This document shows, piece by piece, positions 1-5,695 of a stretch of DNA of 6,553 bases. Source of the DNA: an uncultured Novosphingobium sp. (GTDB taxonomy: Bacteria; Pseudomonadota; Alphaproteobacteria; Sphingomonadales; Sphingomonadaceae). The stretch spans positions 1-6,553 of the forward strand of contig CALLNA010000248.1 in assembly GCA_938005655.1 (NCBI GenBank). Reading direction: 5' to 3'. The notes under the pieces are model-generated. The model did not search any database and had not been told where the DNA came from. It saw only the letters and a program-made list of their open reading frames with translations. The translations under genes were made by a program, and so were the position numbers. Every line of letters starts with the position of its first letter. Position 1 is the stretch's first letter.

Positions 1-563
1 TCAACCAGATCTGGGAGGAGGTGAACGCCACCACCACCCAGACCATGGTCGACGTCGCCAACCGCCTGGTCGACGAACTGCCCGAGGGCTCCTCGCCGCT
101 GGAGGTCCAGATGCACCTGATGCGCCGGACGGTGGAGGAGGATGCGAAGCGCGGCGTCACCTGGCCGCAGATCGATCCTGCGCTGTTCGCCGCCTCGGGC
201 AACGACTTCCACATCTTCCCCAACACGGTCATCATCCACGGGCCGACCTTCGCCCTGTGCTATCGCGCCCGGCCCAACGGCTACGATCCCGATAGCTGCA
301 TTTTCGAGGTCTATACGCTGGAGCGCTTCCCCGAGGGGCAGGAGCCCCGGCCGGAGAACGTCCACAAGCCCGACATCGACGAGGCGAACTGGCGCAAGGT
401 GCTGTGCCAGGACTTCTCCAACATGGGCGACGTCCAGAAGGGGATGAAGTCGGCCGGCTTCAAGGGGCTGCGCCCGCATCCGGTGGAGGAGCAGACGATC
501 ATCAACTTCCACCGCAGCCTCGCCCGGTACATGGGCACGGGCGAGCCCGTCGTCGCCGAATGA
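1..563 (+). CDS. Aromatic ring-hydroxylating oxygenase, large (alpha) subunit, C-terminal part (5' end outside window)
   Basis: This is the C-terminal ~186 residues of a Rieske non-heme iron oxygenase alpha subunit, which would activate O2 to hydroxylate an aromatic or related ring using electrons from a ferredoxin/reductase. The reading frame is open to the left edge (codons from position 3 read NQIWEEVNATT), so the GTG at 21 is internal and not a start. The N-terminal Rieske [2Fe-2S] domain and the two iron-binding histidines would lie upstream. Visible family features are the FPN..IIHGPTFALCYRARPNG strand region, the acidic segment CQDFSNMGDVQKGMKS with the Asp at 411-413 aligning with the iron-ligand Asp of this family (Asp362 in naphthalene dioxygenase), and the C-terminal stretch IINFHRSLARYM. 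Alpha subunits are usually about 420-460 residues, so roughly 40% is seen. The stop overlaps the ATG of the next gene by 4 bp, indicating translational coupling. The ligand assignment is by remembered alignment; the substrate is unknown. Confidence 0.85.
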   Translation, partial: NQIWEEVNATTTQTMVDVANRLVDELPEGSSPLEVQMHLMRRTVEEDAKRGVTWPQIDPALFAASGNDFHIFPNTVIIHGPTFALCYRARPNGYDPDSCIFEVYTLERFPEGQEPRPENVHKPDIDEANWRKVLCQDFSNMGDVQKGMKSAGFKGLRPHPVEEQTIINFHRSLARYMGTGEPVVAE

Positions 564-2236
564 GCGCCGCGCCCTCTCTGGTCCACGGCCTGCCGCTGGA
601 CGAGCAGCCGGGCATCGGCGCGCTGACCATCGGCGGCTACCTGCGCGAGCTGGCCGAGCGTCACGGCCCGCGCGAGGCGCTGGTGATGGGCCTCGGCGCG
701 GAGCGGATCGCCTGGACCTACGACGATCTGCTGGCGCGCGCGATGGACGTGGCGCGCTCGCTGATCTCCTGCGGGGTGGGGCGCGACGGGCGGGTCGGCC
801 TGCTGATGACCAACCGGCTGGAGTTCATGGCCGGCCTGTTCGGCGCGGCCCTCGCCGGCGCTGTGCCGGTGCCGCTCAGCACCTTCTCGACCCCGGCCGA
901 GCTGGACTATCTGGTCAAGGCCTCGCAGGCCTCGGTCCTGCTGTTCGAGCGCCAGGTGCTCAAGAAGGACTTCGCCGCCATGCTGGCCGAGCTGGAGCCG
1001 GAGATCGCCACGGCCCGGCCGGGCGCGCTGACCTCGGCGCGGTTCCCCTATCTCCAGCGGCTCGTCGCGCTGGATGGGGCGGCGGATGGGGCGATCGAGA
1101 GCTGGGAGTCCTTCCTCGTCCACGGTGCGGGCGTTCCCGACGCCGTGGTTTTCGCCCGCGCCGACAGCGTCCACCCCTCCGACATCGGCGGCATCTTCTT
1201 CTCCTCGGGCACGACCAGCCTGCCCAAGGGCATCGTCCATTCGCACCGCGCCTTCGCGATCCAGTGGTGGCGCTGGCCGTGGCTGTTCGCGATGAAGGAG
1301 CCGGTGCGGTCGTGGACCGGCAACGGCTTCTTCTGGTCGGGCAACGTCTCGATGGTCGTCGGCTCGGCGCTGTCGACCGGCGGGGCGGTGATACTGCAAC
1401 GCTACTTCGCGGAGGAGGAGGCGCTGCGCCTGATCGAGGCCGAGCAGATCAGCTTCATCAACGGCCGCCCGCACCAGTGGGTCCGCCTCCAGCAAGCGCC
1501 GAACTGGGCGTCGAGCGACCTTTCCAGCCTCAAGTACATCCCGCGCGGCGAGCTGATCTGGGAGCACCCGACCGTCGCCACCGACTGGCGCGTGCCGATG
1601 TCCTTCGGCACGACCGAAACCATGACGATCTGCACCGGCCTGCCCGCCGACACCCCGCCGGAGGACTACCTCGGCTCGATGGGCAGGCCGCTGCCCGGCA
1701 ATACGCTCAAGATCGTCGAGCCCTTCACCGGGGCGGTCCTGCCGGTGGGCGAGATCGGCGAGATGTGCATCAAGGGGCCGACGCTGATGAGCGGCTACCT
1801 CGGCAAGGCGCCCGAGGAGTGCTTCGACGCCGAGGGCTTCTACCATTCGGGCGACGGCGGCCATGTCGACGCCGCGGGGCGGTTCTTCTGGGAAGGGCGC
1901 CTGACCGACATGATCAAGACCGGCGGCGCCAACGTCGCCCCGCTGGAGGTCGACGAGGCGATCATCAAGGTGCCCGGGGTCAAGCGCTCGCAGACCGTGG
2001 GCGTACCCGACGACCTGCTCGGCGAGATGGTCGTCTCGTGCATCGTCCCCGCGGACGGGGTGACGCTGGACGACGCGGCGATCGTCGCCTTCCTCAAGAC
2101 CGAGATCGCCAGCTTCAAGATCCCCCGCCGCATCCTGTTCTTCACCGACGAGGACTATGCCCTGACCGGCAACGAGAAGATCCAGGCCGGCAAGCTGCGC
2201 GAACTCGCCGCTGCGCGACTGGCGGGGGAGGGGTAG
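560..2236 (+). CDS. AMP-forming acyl-CoA synthetase / class I adenylate-forming ligase
   Basis: The 558-residue protein belongs to the ANL superfamily, which activates a carboxylic acid with ATP to an acyl-adenylate and then usually transfers it to CoA. Signatures appear in order: phosphate loop FFSSGTTSLPKG (213-224), A5 motif SFGTTET (348-354), A7 motif YHSGD with Asp432, A8 hinge GRLTDMIKTGGANV (446-459), and a C-terminal TGNEKIQAGK in which Lys540 aligns with the catalytic lysine. The length is normal for a stand-alone ligase, and no carrier domain or signal peptide is seen. The phosphate loop has Ser220 where Gly is usual, and Glu539 precedes Lys540 where Gly is usual. The ATG at 560 overlaps the oxygenase stop in an ATGA junction, and no clear Shine-Dalgarno precedes it, so translation is probably coupled. 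The frame is open further upstream to a GTG at 404, but that stretch lies inside the oxygenase gene in another frame. The context suggests a catabolic aromatic, cyclic or fatty acid substrate, which I cannot name. Confidence 0.93.
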   Translation: MSAAPSLVHGLPLDEQPGIGALTIGGYLRELAERHGPREALVMGLGAERIAWTYDDLLARAMDVARSLISCGVGRDGRVGLLMTNRLEFMAGLFGAALAGAVPVPLSTFSTPAELDYLVKASQASVLLFERQVLKKDFAAMLAELEPEIATARPGALTSARFPYLQRLVALDGAADGAIESWESFLVHGAGVPDAVVFARADSVHPSDIGGIFFSSGTTSLPKGIVHSHRAFAIQWWRWPWLFAMKEPVRSWTGNGFFWSGNVSMVVGSALSTGGAVILQRYFAEEEALRLIEAEQISFINGRPHQWVRLQQAPNWASSDLSSLKYIPRGELIWEHPTVATDWRVPMSFGTTETMTICTGLPADTPPEDYLGSMGRPLPGNTLKIVEPFTGAVLPVGEIGEMCIKGPTLMSGYLGKAPEECFDAEGFYHSGDGGHVDAAGRFFWEGRLTDMIKTGGANVAPLEVDEAIIKVPGVKRSQTVGVPDDLLGEMVVSCIVPADGVTLDDAAIVAFLKTEIASFKIPRRILFFTDEDYALTGNEKIQAGKLRELAAARLAGEG

Positions 2237-2249
2237 GCAAAGCCTCGAG

Positions 2250-2491
2250 CCCCCTCCTCTTCGGAGGAGGCATGTCGTTTGCAAATCAGACCTGGCGGAC
2301 GGTCCCACCCGTTTCGTCACCCCGGACTTGATCCGGGGTCCCGCTCCCTTTTCCAGCGTCGCGCCCGAAGAAGCGGGGCCCCGGATCAAGTCCGGGGCGA
2401 CGAGGTTCGGGATGGCCTCCGCTGCCCACCCCATCCGGGCCATTCGGCCACCGGGTTGGCAAACTATATGATCCCTCTGAAGAGGAGGGGG
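2250..2491. repeat. Nested palindromic intergenic element (two concentric inverted repeats)
   Basis: The outer arms 2250-2285 and 2456-2491 are 36 bp each and complementary at 29 positions without gaps. The inner arms 2315-2345 and 2372-2402 are 31 bp each and complementary at 29 positions, separated by a 26-nt loop (2346-2371). The inner arm core reads CCCCGGACTTGATCCGGGG, itself nearly palindromic. I recall this type of sequence as an abundant intergenic repeat in sphingomonads and other alphaproteobacteria, though I could not check this. No coding potential or transposase is associated. It sits between two operons, consistent with a REP/MITE-like non-autonomous element, an mRNA-stabilising structure or a termination region. 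Confidence 0.8.
2253..2270 (+). terminator. UUCG-capped hairpin after the acyl-CoA synthetase gene
   Basis: A perfect 7-bp stem (CCTCCTC 2253-2259 with GAGGAGG 2264-2270) is closed by a C(UUCG)G tetraloop, an exceptionally stable RNA fold, 16 nt after the stop codon at 2234-2236. It is followed only by CATGTCGTTTG, not a true U-run, so intrinsic termination is plausible but not certain. The same bases form the left outer arm of the larger palindromic element, so the hairpin could also be just part of that repeat. Confidence 0.45.
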
Positions 2492-2567
2492 AGCAGCGGC
2501 ATCCCCGCCACCCTTTCCACCACTGGAAGCAAATATCGCGGGTCCGTTGGATTCCGTCCAACTCGCG

Positions 2568-2594
2568 CTTGCAACCTTCGGCAGGCCCTATACT
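2568..2594 (+). promoter_or_regulatory. Putative promoter for the E1 alpha/beta operon
   Basis: CTTGCA/TTGCAA at 2568-2574 and CTATACT at 2588-2594 resemble -35 and -10 elements. They are separated by about 14 nt, short for E. coli sigma70 but within the spacing described for Caulobacter-type housekeeping promoters. The site lies 49 bp upstream of the ATG at 2643 and downstream of the palindromic element. Pattern match only. Confidence 0.35.
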
Positions 2595-2632
2595 GCACTT
2601 CCGTTCAGCGACCCGCCCACGGAGTCTTCCGA

Positions 2633-2640
2633 GAGAGGAA
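2633..2640 (+). promoter_or_regulatory. Ribosome binding site deciding the E1 alpha start
   Basis: GAGAGGAA ends 2 nt before the ATG at 2643 (GAGG core about 4 nt upstream), an acceptable Shine-Dalgarno. The longer in-frame alternative, a TTG at 2547, has no such sequence and would place the putative promoter inside the gene, so the ATG is preferred. Confidence 0.6.
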
Positions 2641-2642
2641 TC

Positions 2643-3641
2643 ATGACCCAAGCAAGCACCAACGCCGCGTCCCCCGACGCGAAGACACAGCTCGACATCT
2701 TCCGCCGGATGGTCCGGATCGAGCGCAACGACGATGCCACCCGCACGCAGATTCGCCGCGGCCGCATCACCGCGCCATACTATTCGGCGCGCGGGCAGGA
2801 GGTGATCCCCGCGACCATCTCGGCGCTGCTCAACAAGGACGACAAGATCTGCACGATCTACCGCGGCATCCACGACATGGTCGCCAAGGACATGCCGCTG
2901 CGCCCGCTCTGGGCGGAGATCATGGGTCGCGTCGACGGCACCTGCAAGGGCAAGGGCGGCCCGATGCACCTCACCCACCCGGAGACCGGCGTGATGGTGA
3001 CGACGGGCATCGTCGGCTCCTCGATGCCGATCGCCAACGGCTTCGCCTGGGCCTCGCTGCTCGACGGCTCGAAGCAGGTCACGATCGCCTATTTCGGCGA
3101 CGGCGCGTCGAACATCGGCGCCTTCCACGAAGCGCTGAACCTCGCCTCGGTGTGGAAGCTGCCGGTCATCTTCGTGTGCCAGAACAACCGCTTCGCCGAG
3201 CACACCCGCTATGAGAACGGCACCTCGGTCGACCAGATCTCGAAGCGCGCGATCGGCTACGGGATGCCGGGCTACACGGTCGACGGCAACGATCCGTTCG
3301 ACATGTACGCCCATGCCCATGCCGCGATCGAGCGGGCCCGCGCCGGCGAAGGCCCGACCCTGCTCGAATGCATGACCTTCCGCTTCCACGGCCACGTCTT
3401 CGGCGACGCCGACAACTACATGACCAAGGAAGAGAAGGACGCGGCGATCGCCGCCGATCCGCTGCCGCGCTTCCGCCAGAAGCTGATCGACAGCGGCGTC
3501 GCCACCGAGGAGCAGCTCGCCAAGCTGACCGCCGACATCGAGGCCGAGGTCGCCGACGCGATCGAGTTCGGCTCGAACAGCGAACCCCCGTCCGTGGACG
3601 AACTGCGCCGCGACGTCTTTGCCGAGGAGATTCCGGCATGA
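2643..3641 (+). CDS. Thiamine-diphosphate-dependent 2-oxoacid dehydrogenase E1, alpha subunit (acetoin/pyruvate dehydrogenase-like)
   Basis: This 332-residue cytoplasmic protein is the alpha half of an alpha2-beta2 E1 that decarboxylates a 2-oxo acid (or cleaves acetoin) on thiamine diphosphate and passes the acyl group to an E2 lipoyl domain. The ThDP motif runs from GDG (152-154) to NN (181-182), with the expected ~30-residue spacing. Other E1-alpha marks are CKGKGGPMHL (101-110), IVGSSMPIANG (123-133), and the loop FRFHGHVFGDADNY (246-259), corresponding to the regulatory loop of pyruvate and branched-chain E1. The segment YRGIHDMVAK (73-82) replaces the more usual YRGHGH, so the active-site His pattern is changed. 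The ATG at 2643 follows GAGAGGAA; an upstream TTG at 2547 is rejected. The gene overlaps the beta subunit by 4 bp (ATGA). The length fits the family. Substrate is undetermined: pyruvate, acetoin, branched-chain or a pathway-specific oxo acid are all possible. Confidence 0.92.
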   Translation: MTQASTNAASPDAKTQLDIFRRMVRIERNDDATRTQIRRGRITAPYYSARGQEVIPATISALLNKDDKICTIYRGIHDMVAKDMPLRPLWAEIMGRVDGTCKGKGGPMHLTHPETGVMVTTGIVGSSMPIANGFAWASLLDGSKQVTIAYFGDGASNIGAFHEALNLASVWKLPVIFVCQNNRFAEHTRYENGTSVDQISKRAIGYGMPGYTVDGNDPFDMYAHAHAAIERARAGEGPTLLECMTFRFHGHVFGDADNYMTKEEKDAAIAADPLPRFRQKLIDSGVATEEQLAKLTADIEAEVADAIEFGSNSEPPSVDELRRDVFAEEIPA

Positions 3642-4657
3642 GCACCGATACCCCCACTCTTGAAACCGGCGAGAAGGTCAAGATGACCGGCCAGGCGGCC
3701 GTTTCCGCCGCCCTGTTCGAAGCCATGGAGAAGGACCCCAAGGTCCTGGTCTTCGGCGAGGACGTGGCCGACCGCGAGGGCGGCGGCGTCATGGGCACGA
3801 CCCGCGGCCTGTCGAGCAAGTTCGGCGACCTGCGCGTGCGCTCGACCCCGATCGCCGAGCAGTCGATCATCGGCGCCGCGATCGGCGCGGCCATGGCCGG
3901 CTACAAGCCGGTGGCCGAGATCATGCTGATGAACTTCACCACCGTCGCGATGGACATGATCGTCAACCACGCGGCCAAGCTGCGCTTCATGTCGGGCGGG
4001 CAGAGCCAGGTTCCGCTGGTGATCCGCACCCTGACCGGCGCCGGCTTCCAGACCGCCGGCCAGCACGCCGACCACCTGGAGGCATGGTTCTGCCACACCG
4101 CCGGGATCAAGGTCGTCGCGCCGTCGAACCCCACCGACTACAAGGGCCTGATGCTCTCGGCGATCCAGGACCCCGATCCGGTGATCTTCATCGAGACCGG
4201 CAAGACCCTGTTCGCCCCGGGCGAGGTCGATCCCAACCAGGGCGCGATCCCGCTGGGCAAGGCCGCCGTGGCCATGCCGGGCACCGACGTGACGCTGATC
4301 TCCTACTCGTCGATGATGTTCGCCTGCTACCAGGCCGCCGCCGAGCTGGCCGAGGCCGGCATCTCGGCCGAGATCGTCGACCTGCGGACGGTTTCGCCGT
4401 GGGACAAGGAGACGGTGCTGGCCTCGGTCGAGAAGACCGGCCGCGCGATCGTCGTCCATGAGGCGGTCCGCAGCTTCGGCCCCGGCGCCGAGATCGCCGC
4501 GACCATCCAGGAGGAGCTGTTCGGCAAGCTCAAGGCGCCGGTCAAGCGCCTCGGCGCGCCCTACTGCGCCGTGCCCTTCGCCAAGGTGCTCGAGGACGCG
4601 TTCCTCGTCCAGCCGGCCGACGTGGTCGCCACCGCCAAGGCGATCTGCGGGAAGTAA
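3638..4657 (+). CDS. Thiamine-diphosphate-dependent 2-oxoacid dehydrogenase E1, beta subunit
   Basis: This 339-residue protein is the partner of the preceding alpha subunit and completes the ThDP site at the alpha/beta interface. The N-terminal pyrimidine-binding domain shows VFGEDVAD (38-45), GGGVMGTTRGL, and RVRSTPIAEQ, with Glu74 at the position of the Glu that activates the cofactor aminopyrimidine. The segment AGQHADHLEAWFCH (140-153) matches the conserved region that in relatives reads like GPQHSQSLEAWF. From about residue 215 a transketolase C-terminal domain follows (GTDVTLISYSSM, AEIVDLRTVSPWD, IVVHEAVRSFGPGAEIA), ending with PFAKVLEDAFLVQP. The frame is open far upstream, but the ATG at 3638 has GAGGAG at 3624-3629 with 8-nt spacing and forms an ATGA junction with the alpha stop. 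No lipoyl E2 or E3 gene follows; the next gene is on the opposite strand, so the complex must draw these from elsewhere if it uses them. Confidence 0.95.
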   Translation: MSTDTPTLETGEKVKMTGQAAVSAALFEAMEKDPKVLVFGEDVADREGGGVMGTTRGLSSKFGDLRVRSTPIAEQSIIGAAIGAAMAGYKPVAEIMLMNFTTVAMDMIVNHAAKLRFMSGGQSQVPLVIRTLTGAGFQTAGQHADHLEAWFCHTAGIKVVAPSNPTDYKGLMLSAIQDPDPVIFIETGKTLFAPGEVDPNQGAIPLGKAAVAMPGTDVTLISYSSMMFACYQAAAELAEAGISAEIVDLRTVSPWDKETVLASVEKTGRAIVVHEAVRSFGPGAEIAATIQEELFGKLKAPVKRLGAPYCAVPFAKVLEDAFLVQPADVVATAKAICGK

Positions 4658-4664
4658 CCGCGCG

Positions 4665-4783
4665 CTCCTCCCCGGAAACGGGGAGGGGACCGCCGCGAAG
4701 CGGTGGTGGAGGGGGCAGCCGGCCCGACGCCGCGCCCCCTCCGTCAGCCCTTACAGGGCTGCCGCCTCCCCATGCCGGGGAGG
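4665..4783. repeat. Multi-hairpin intergenic repeat of sphingomonad type
   Basis: Five dyads are packed into about 120 bp: CCTCCCC/GGGGAGG (4667-4673/4680-4686); ACCGCCGC/GCGGTGGT with a GAA loop and one G-U pair (4689-4696/4700-4707); GGAGGGGGC/GCCCCCTCC (4708-4716/4734-4742); CAGCCCT/AGGGCTG (4745-4751/4755-4761); and CCTCCCC/GGGGAGG (4765-4771/4777-4783). The first and last hairpins share the same stem. Its order (GGGGAGG, CGCGAAGCGGTGG, GGAGGGGGC, then the mirror) matches an intergenic repeat I remember from many Sphingomonadales genomes. It fills the 133-bp gap between convergent genes and has no coding content. Confidence 0.8.
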
Positions 4784-4792
4784 TTTTTCTTT
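4765..4792 (+). terminator. Rho-independent terminator of the E1 operon
   Basis: The last hairpin of the repeat (stem CCTCCCC/GGGGAGG, loop ATGCC) is followed directly by TTTTTCTTT at 4784-4792. GC stem plus U-run in the plus direction, about 110 nt after the E1 beta stop, fits an intrinsic terminator. On the minus strand no T-run follows the hairpin, so it is directional. Its T-run touches the methyltransferase stop codon (complement of 4791-4793). Confidence 0.7.
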
Positions 4793-5579
4793 ACGGCCGC
4801 ACCCACACCACCTGCGACATCGGGTAGGATACCAGCACCGCGCCGTCCTCTCCCAGCGCGGCCCGGAAGCCCAGCCGGTCCCGGCCCTCAGCGGCGTCCT
4901 GCCGCATCATCTCCAGCAGGTTCTCGCGCGTCGCCGCCTCCGGGAAGGAGGTCGCCAGCACCGCGGCATAGGGCATCGGTCCGGTCAGGCCGGTATGGAC
5001 CTCCGGCGCGCCCAGCCCCGCCGCACGGCCCAGCTCGGCCAGTTCCACCAGGCTGTGGGCATGGCCGTGCGAGGGATCGCGCAGGCGCTCCATCCGGTCG
5101 TATTCCGCCGCCTTGTCCTCCGCCGGGGTCACGTCGCTGACCACGATGCGGCCGCCGGGACGGCAGACCCGGGCCATCTCGGCCAGCACCCGGCCGGGTG
5201 CCGCGAAATGGTGGAAGGCGGCGCTGGAGATGACCAGCGAGAAGGCGGCGTCGGCAAAGGGCAGGGCGGCGGCGTCCCCCTGGACGAAGGCGACGTTGCC
5301 CGCGCCGCTCGCGGCCAGGGCGGCGCGGGCCTGCTCCAGCATCCCCGGCGTCAGGTCGAGCCCGATGATCCGCCGCACGTGCGGCGCGAGGTCCAGCGTG
5401 AGCCGGCCCGGCCCGCAGGCGACGTCGAGCGCCTCGTCCTCCGGCCCGGCCCCGATCCGGGCGCGCAAGGTGGCGCTGCGGTCTTTCTGGGCCAGGCTGT
5501 CGGCCAGCCGGGCATAGCCCGCGGCCTGGCGGTTGTGCTGGTCGACGATCGTGCGGTCGTGCTGCGTGGCGTCCGGCAT
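4791..5579 (-). CDS. Class I SAM-dependent methyltransferase (UbiE/Methyltransf_11-like)
   Basis: This 262-residue protein has the Rossmann-like SAM fold and would transfer a methyl group from S-adenosylmethionine to an unidentified acceptor. Motif I is ALDVACGPGR (50-59). Asp75 in IIGLDLTPGMLEQAR (71-85) fits the acidic residue that binds the SAM ribose. FVQGDAAALPFAD (98-110) is motif II-like, followed by the post-II segment SSAAFHHF (118-125) and CRPGGRIVVSDV (139-150). The layout resembles the UbiE/Coq5 and arsenite/phospholipid methyltransferase-like groups, but no Cys cluster typical of ArsM is present and the acceptor cannot be inferred. The start is the ATG at 5579, preceded by AGGAGAG at proper spacing; a longer TTG start at 5636 lacks a Shine-Dalgarno. 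It is convergent with the E1 genes and divergent from the SDR gene, so it forms its own unit and may be unrelated to the catabolic genes. Confidence 0.88.
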   Translation of the reverse strand: MPDATQHDRTIVDQHNRQAAGYARLADSLAQKDRSATLRARIGAGPEDEALDVACGPGRLTLDLAPHVRRIIGLDLTPGMLEQARAALAASGAGNVAFVQGDAAALPFADAAFSLVISSAAFHHFAAPGRVLAEMARVCRPGGRIVVSDVTPAEDKAAEYDRMERLRDPSHGHAHSLVELAELGRAAGLGAPEVHTGLTGPMPYAAVLATSFPEAATRENLLEMMRQDAAEGRDRLGFRAALGEDGAVLVSYPMSQVVWVRP

Positions 5580-5695
5580 GGCTGCTCTCCTGAGGCCCCT
5601 GCATAGACGGTTCCGACTTGGCCTGCGCGCGCGCAACGGACAATGTCACCGCCGGAACGGCCAGCAGGGCCGGAAGGTGAGAGGAGACGGACGAG
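5580..5695. promoter_or_regulatory. Divergent intergenic region between methyltransferase and SDR genes
   Basis: This 116-bp gap must hold the leftward methyltransferase promoter and probably one for the SDR. Visible elements are a small dyad GACAATGTC (5639-5647), an alternating GC run (5624-5634), and a 5-bp hairpin CGGCC/GGCCG (5658-5662/5668-5672) ahead of the SDR Shine-Dalgarno GAGGAG (5681-5686). A weak plus-strand -35/-10 pair, TTGGCC (5618-5623) and GACAAT (5639-5644), can be drawn with 15-nt spacing but is not convincing. No clear minus-strand promoter was found. Confidence 0.4.
5585..5591 (-). promoter_or_regulatory. Ribosome binding site deciding the methyltransferase start
   Basis: On the minus strand AGGAGAG (AGGAG core at 5591-5587) lies 7 nt before the ATG at 5579. 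The alternative TTG at 5636 has no comparable sequence, so the shorter protein is preferred. Confidence 0.65.

Noticed and set aside
21..563. GTG at 21 as the start of a complete small protein
   Set aside because: The frame is open to the window edge and the residues before it (NQIWEE) continue a homologous oxygenase sequence; a 180-residue product would lack the Rieske domain.
311..2443. A 710-codon open frame on the minus strand opposite the oxygenase and acyl-CoA synthetase
   Set aside because: Its translation is Arg/Ala/Gly/Asp-rich low-complexity text without family motifs. It lies opposite genes with clear ANL motifs and runs into the palindromic repeat. It is a typical antisense shadow in GC-rich DNA.
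2250..2491. CRISPR array or transposon end
   Set aside because: The repeats are inverted, not regularly spaced direct repeats, and no transposase, cas gene or obvious target duplication is visible.
2547..2642. N-terminal extension of E1 alpha from a TTG at 2547
   Set aside because: No Shine-Dalgarno precedes it, the extra residues do not resemble E1 alpha, and a promoter-like sequence lies inside it; the ATG at 2643 has a good ribosome site.
4458..5606. Plus-strand open frame running from E1 beta through the repeat and across the methyltransferase
   Set aside because: It crosses a terminator and a palindromic repeat and shadows two genes with clear motifs in other frames.
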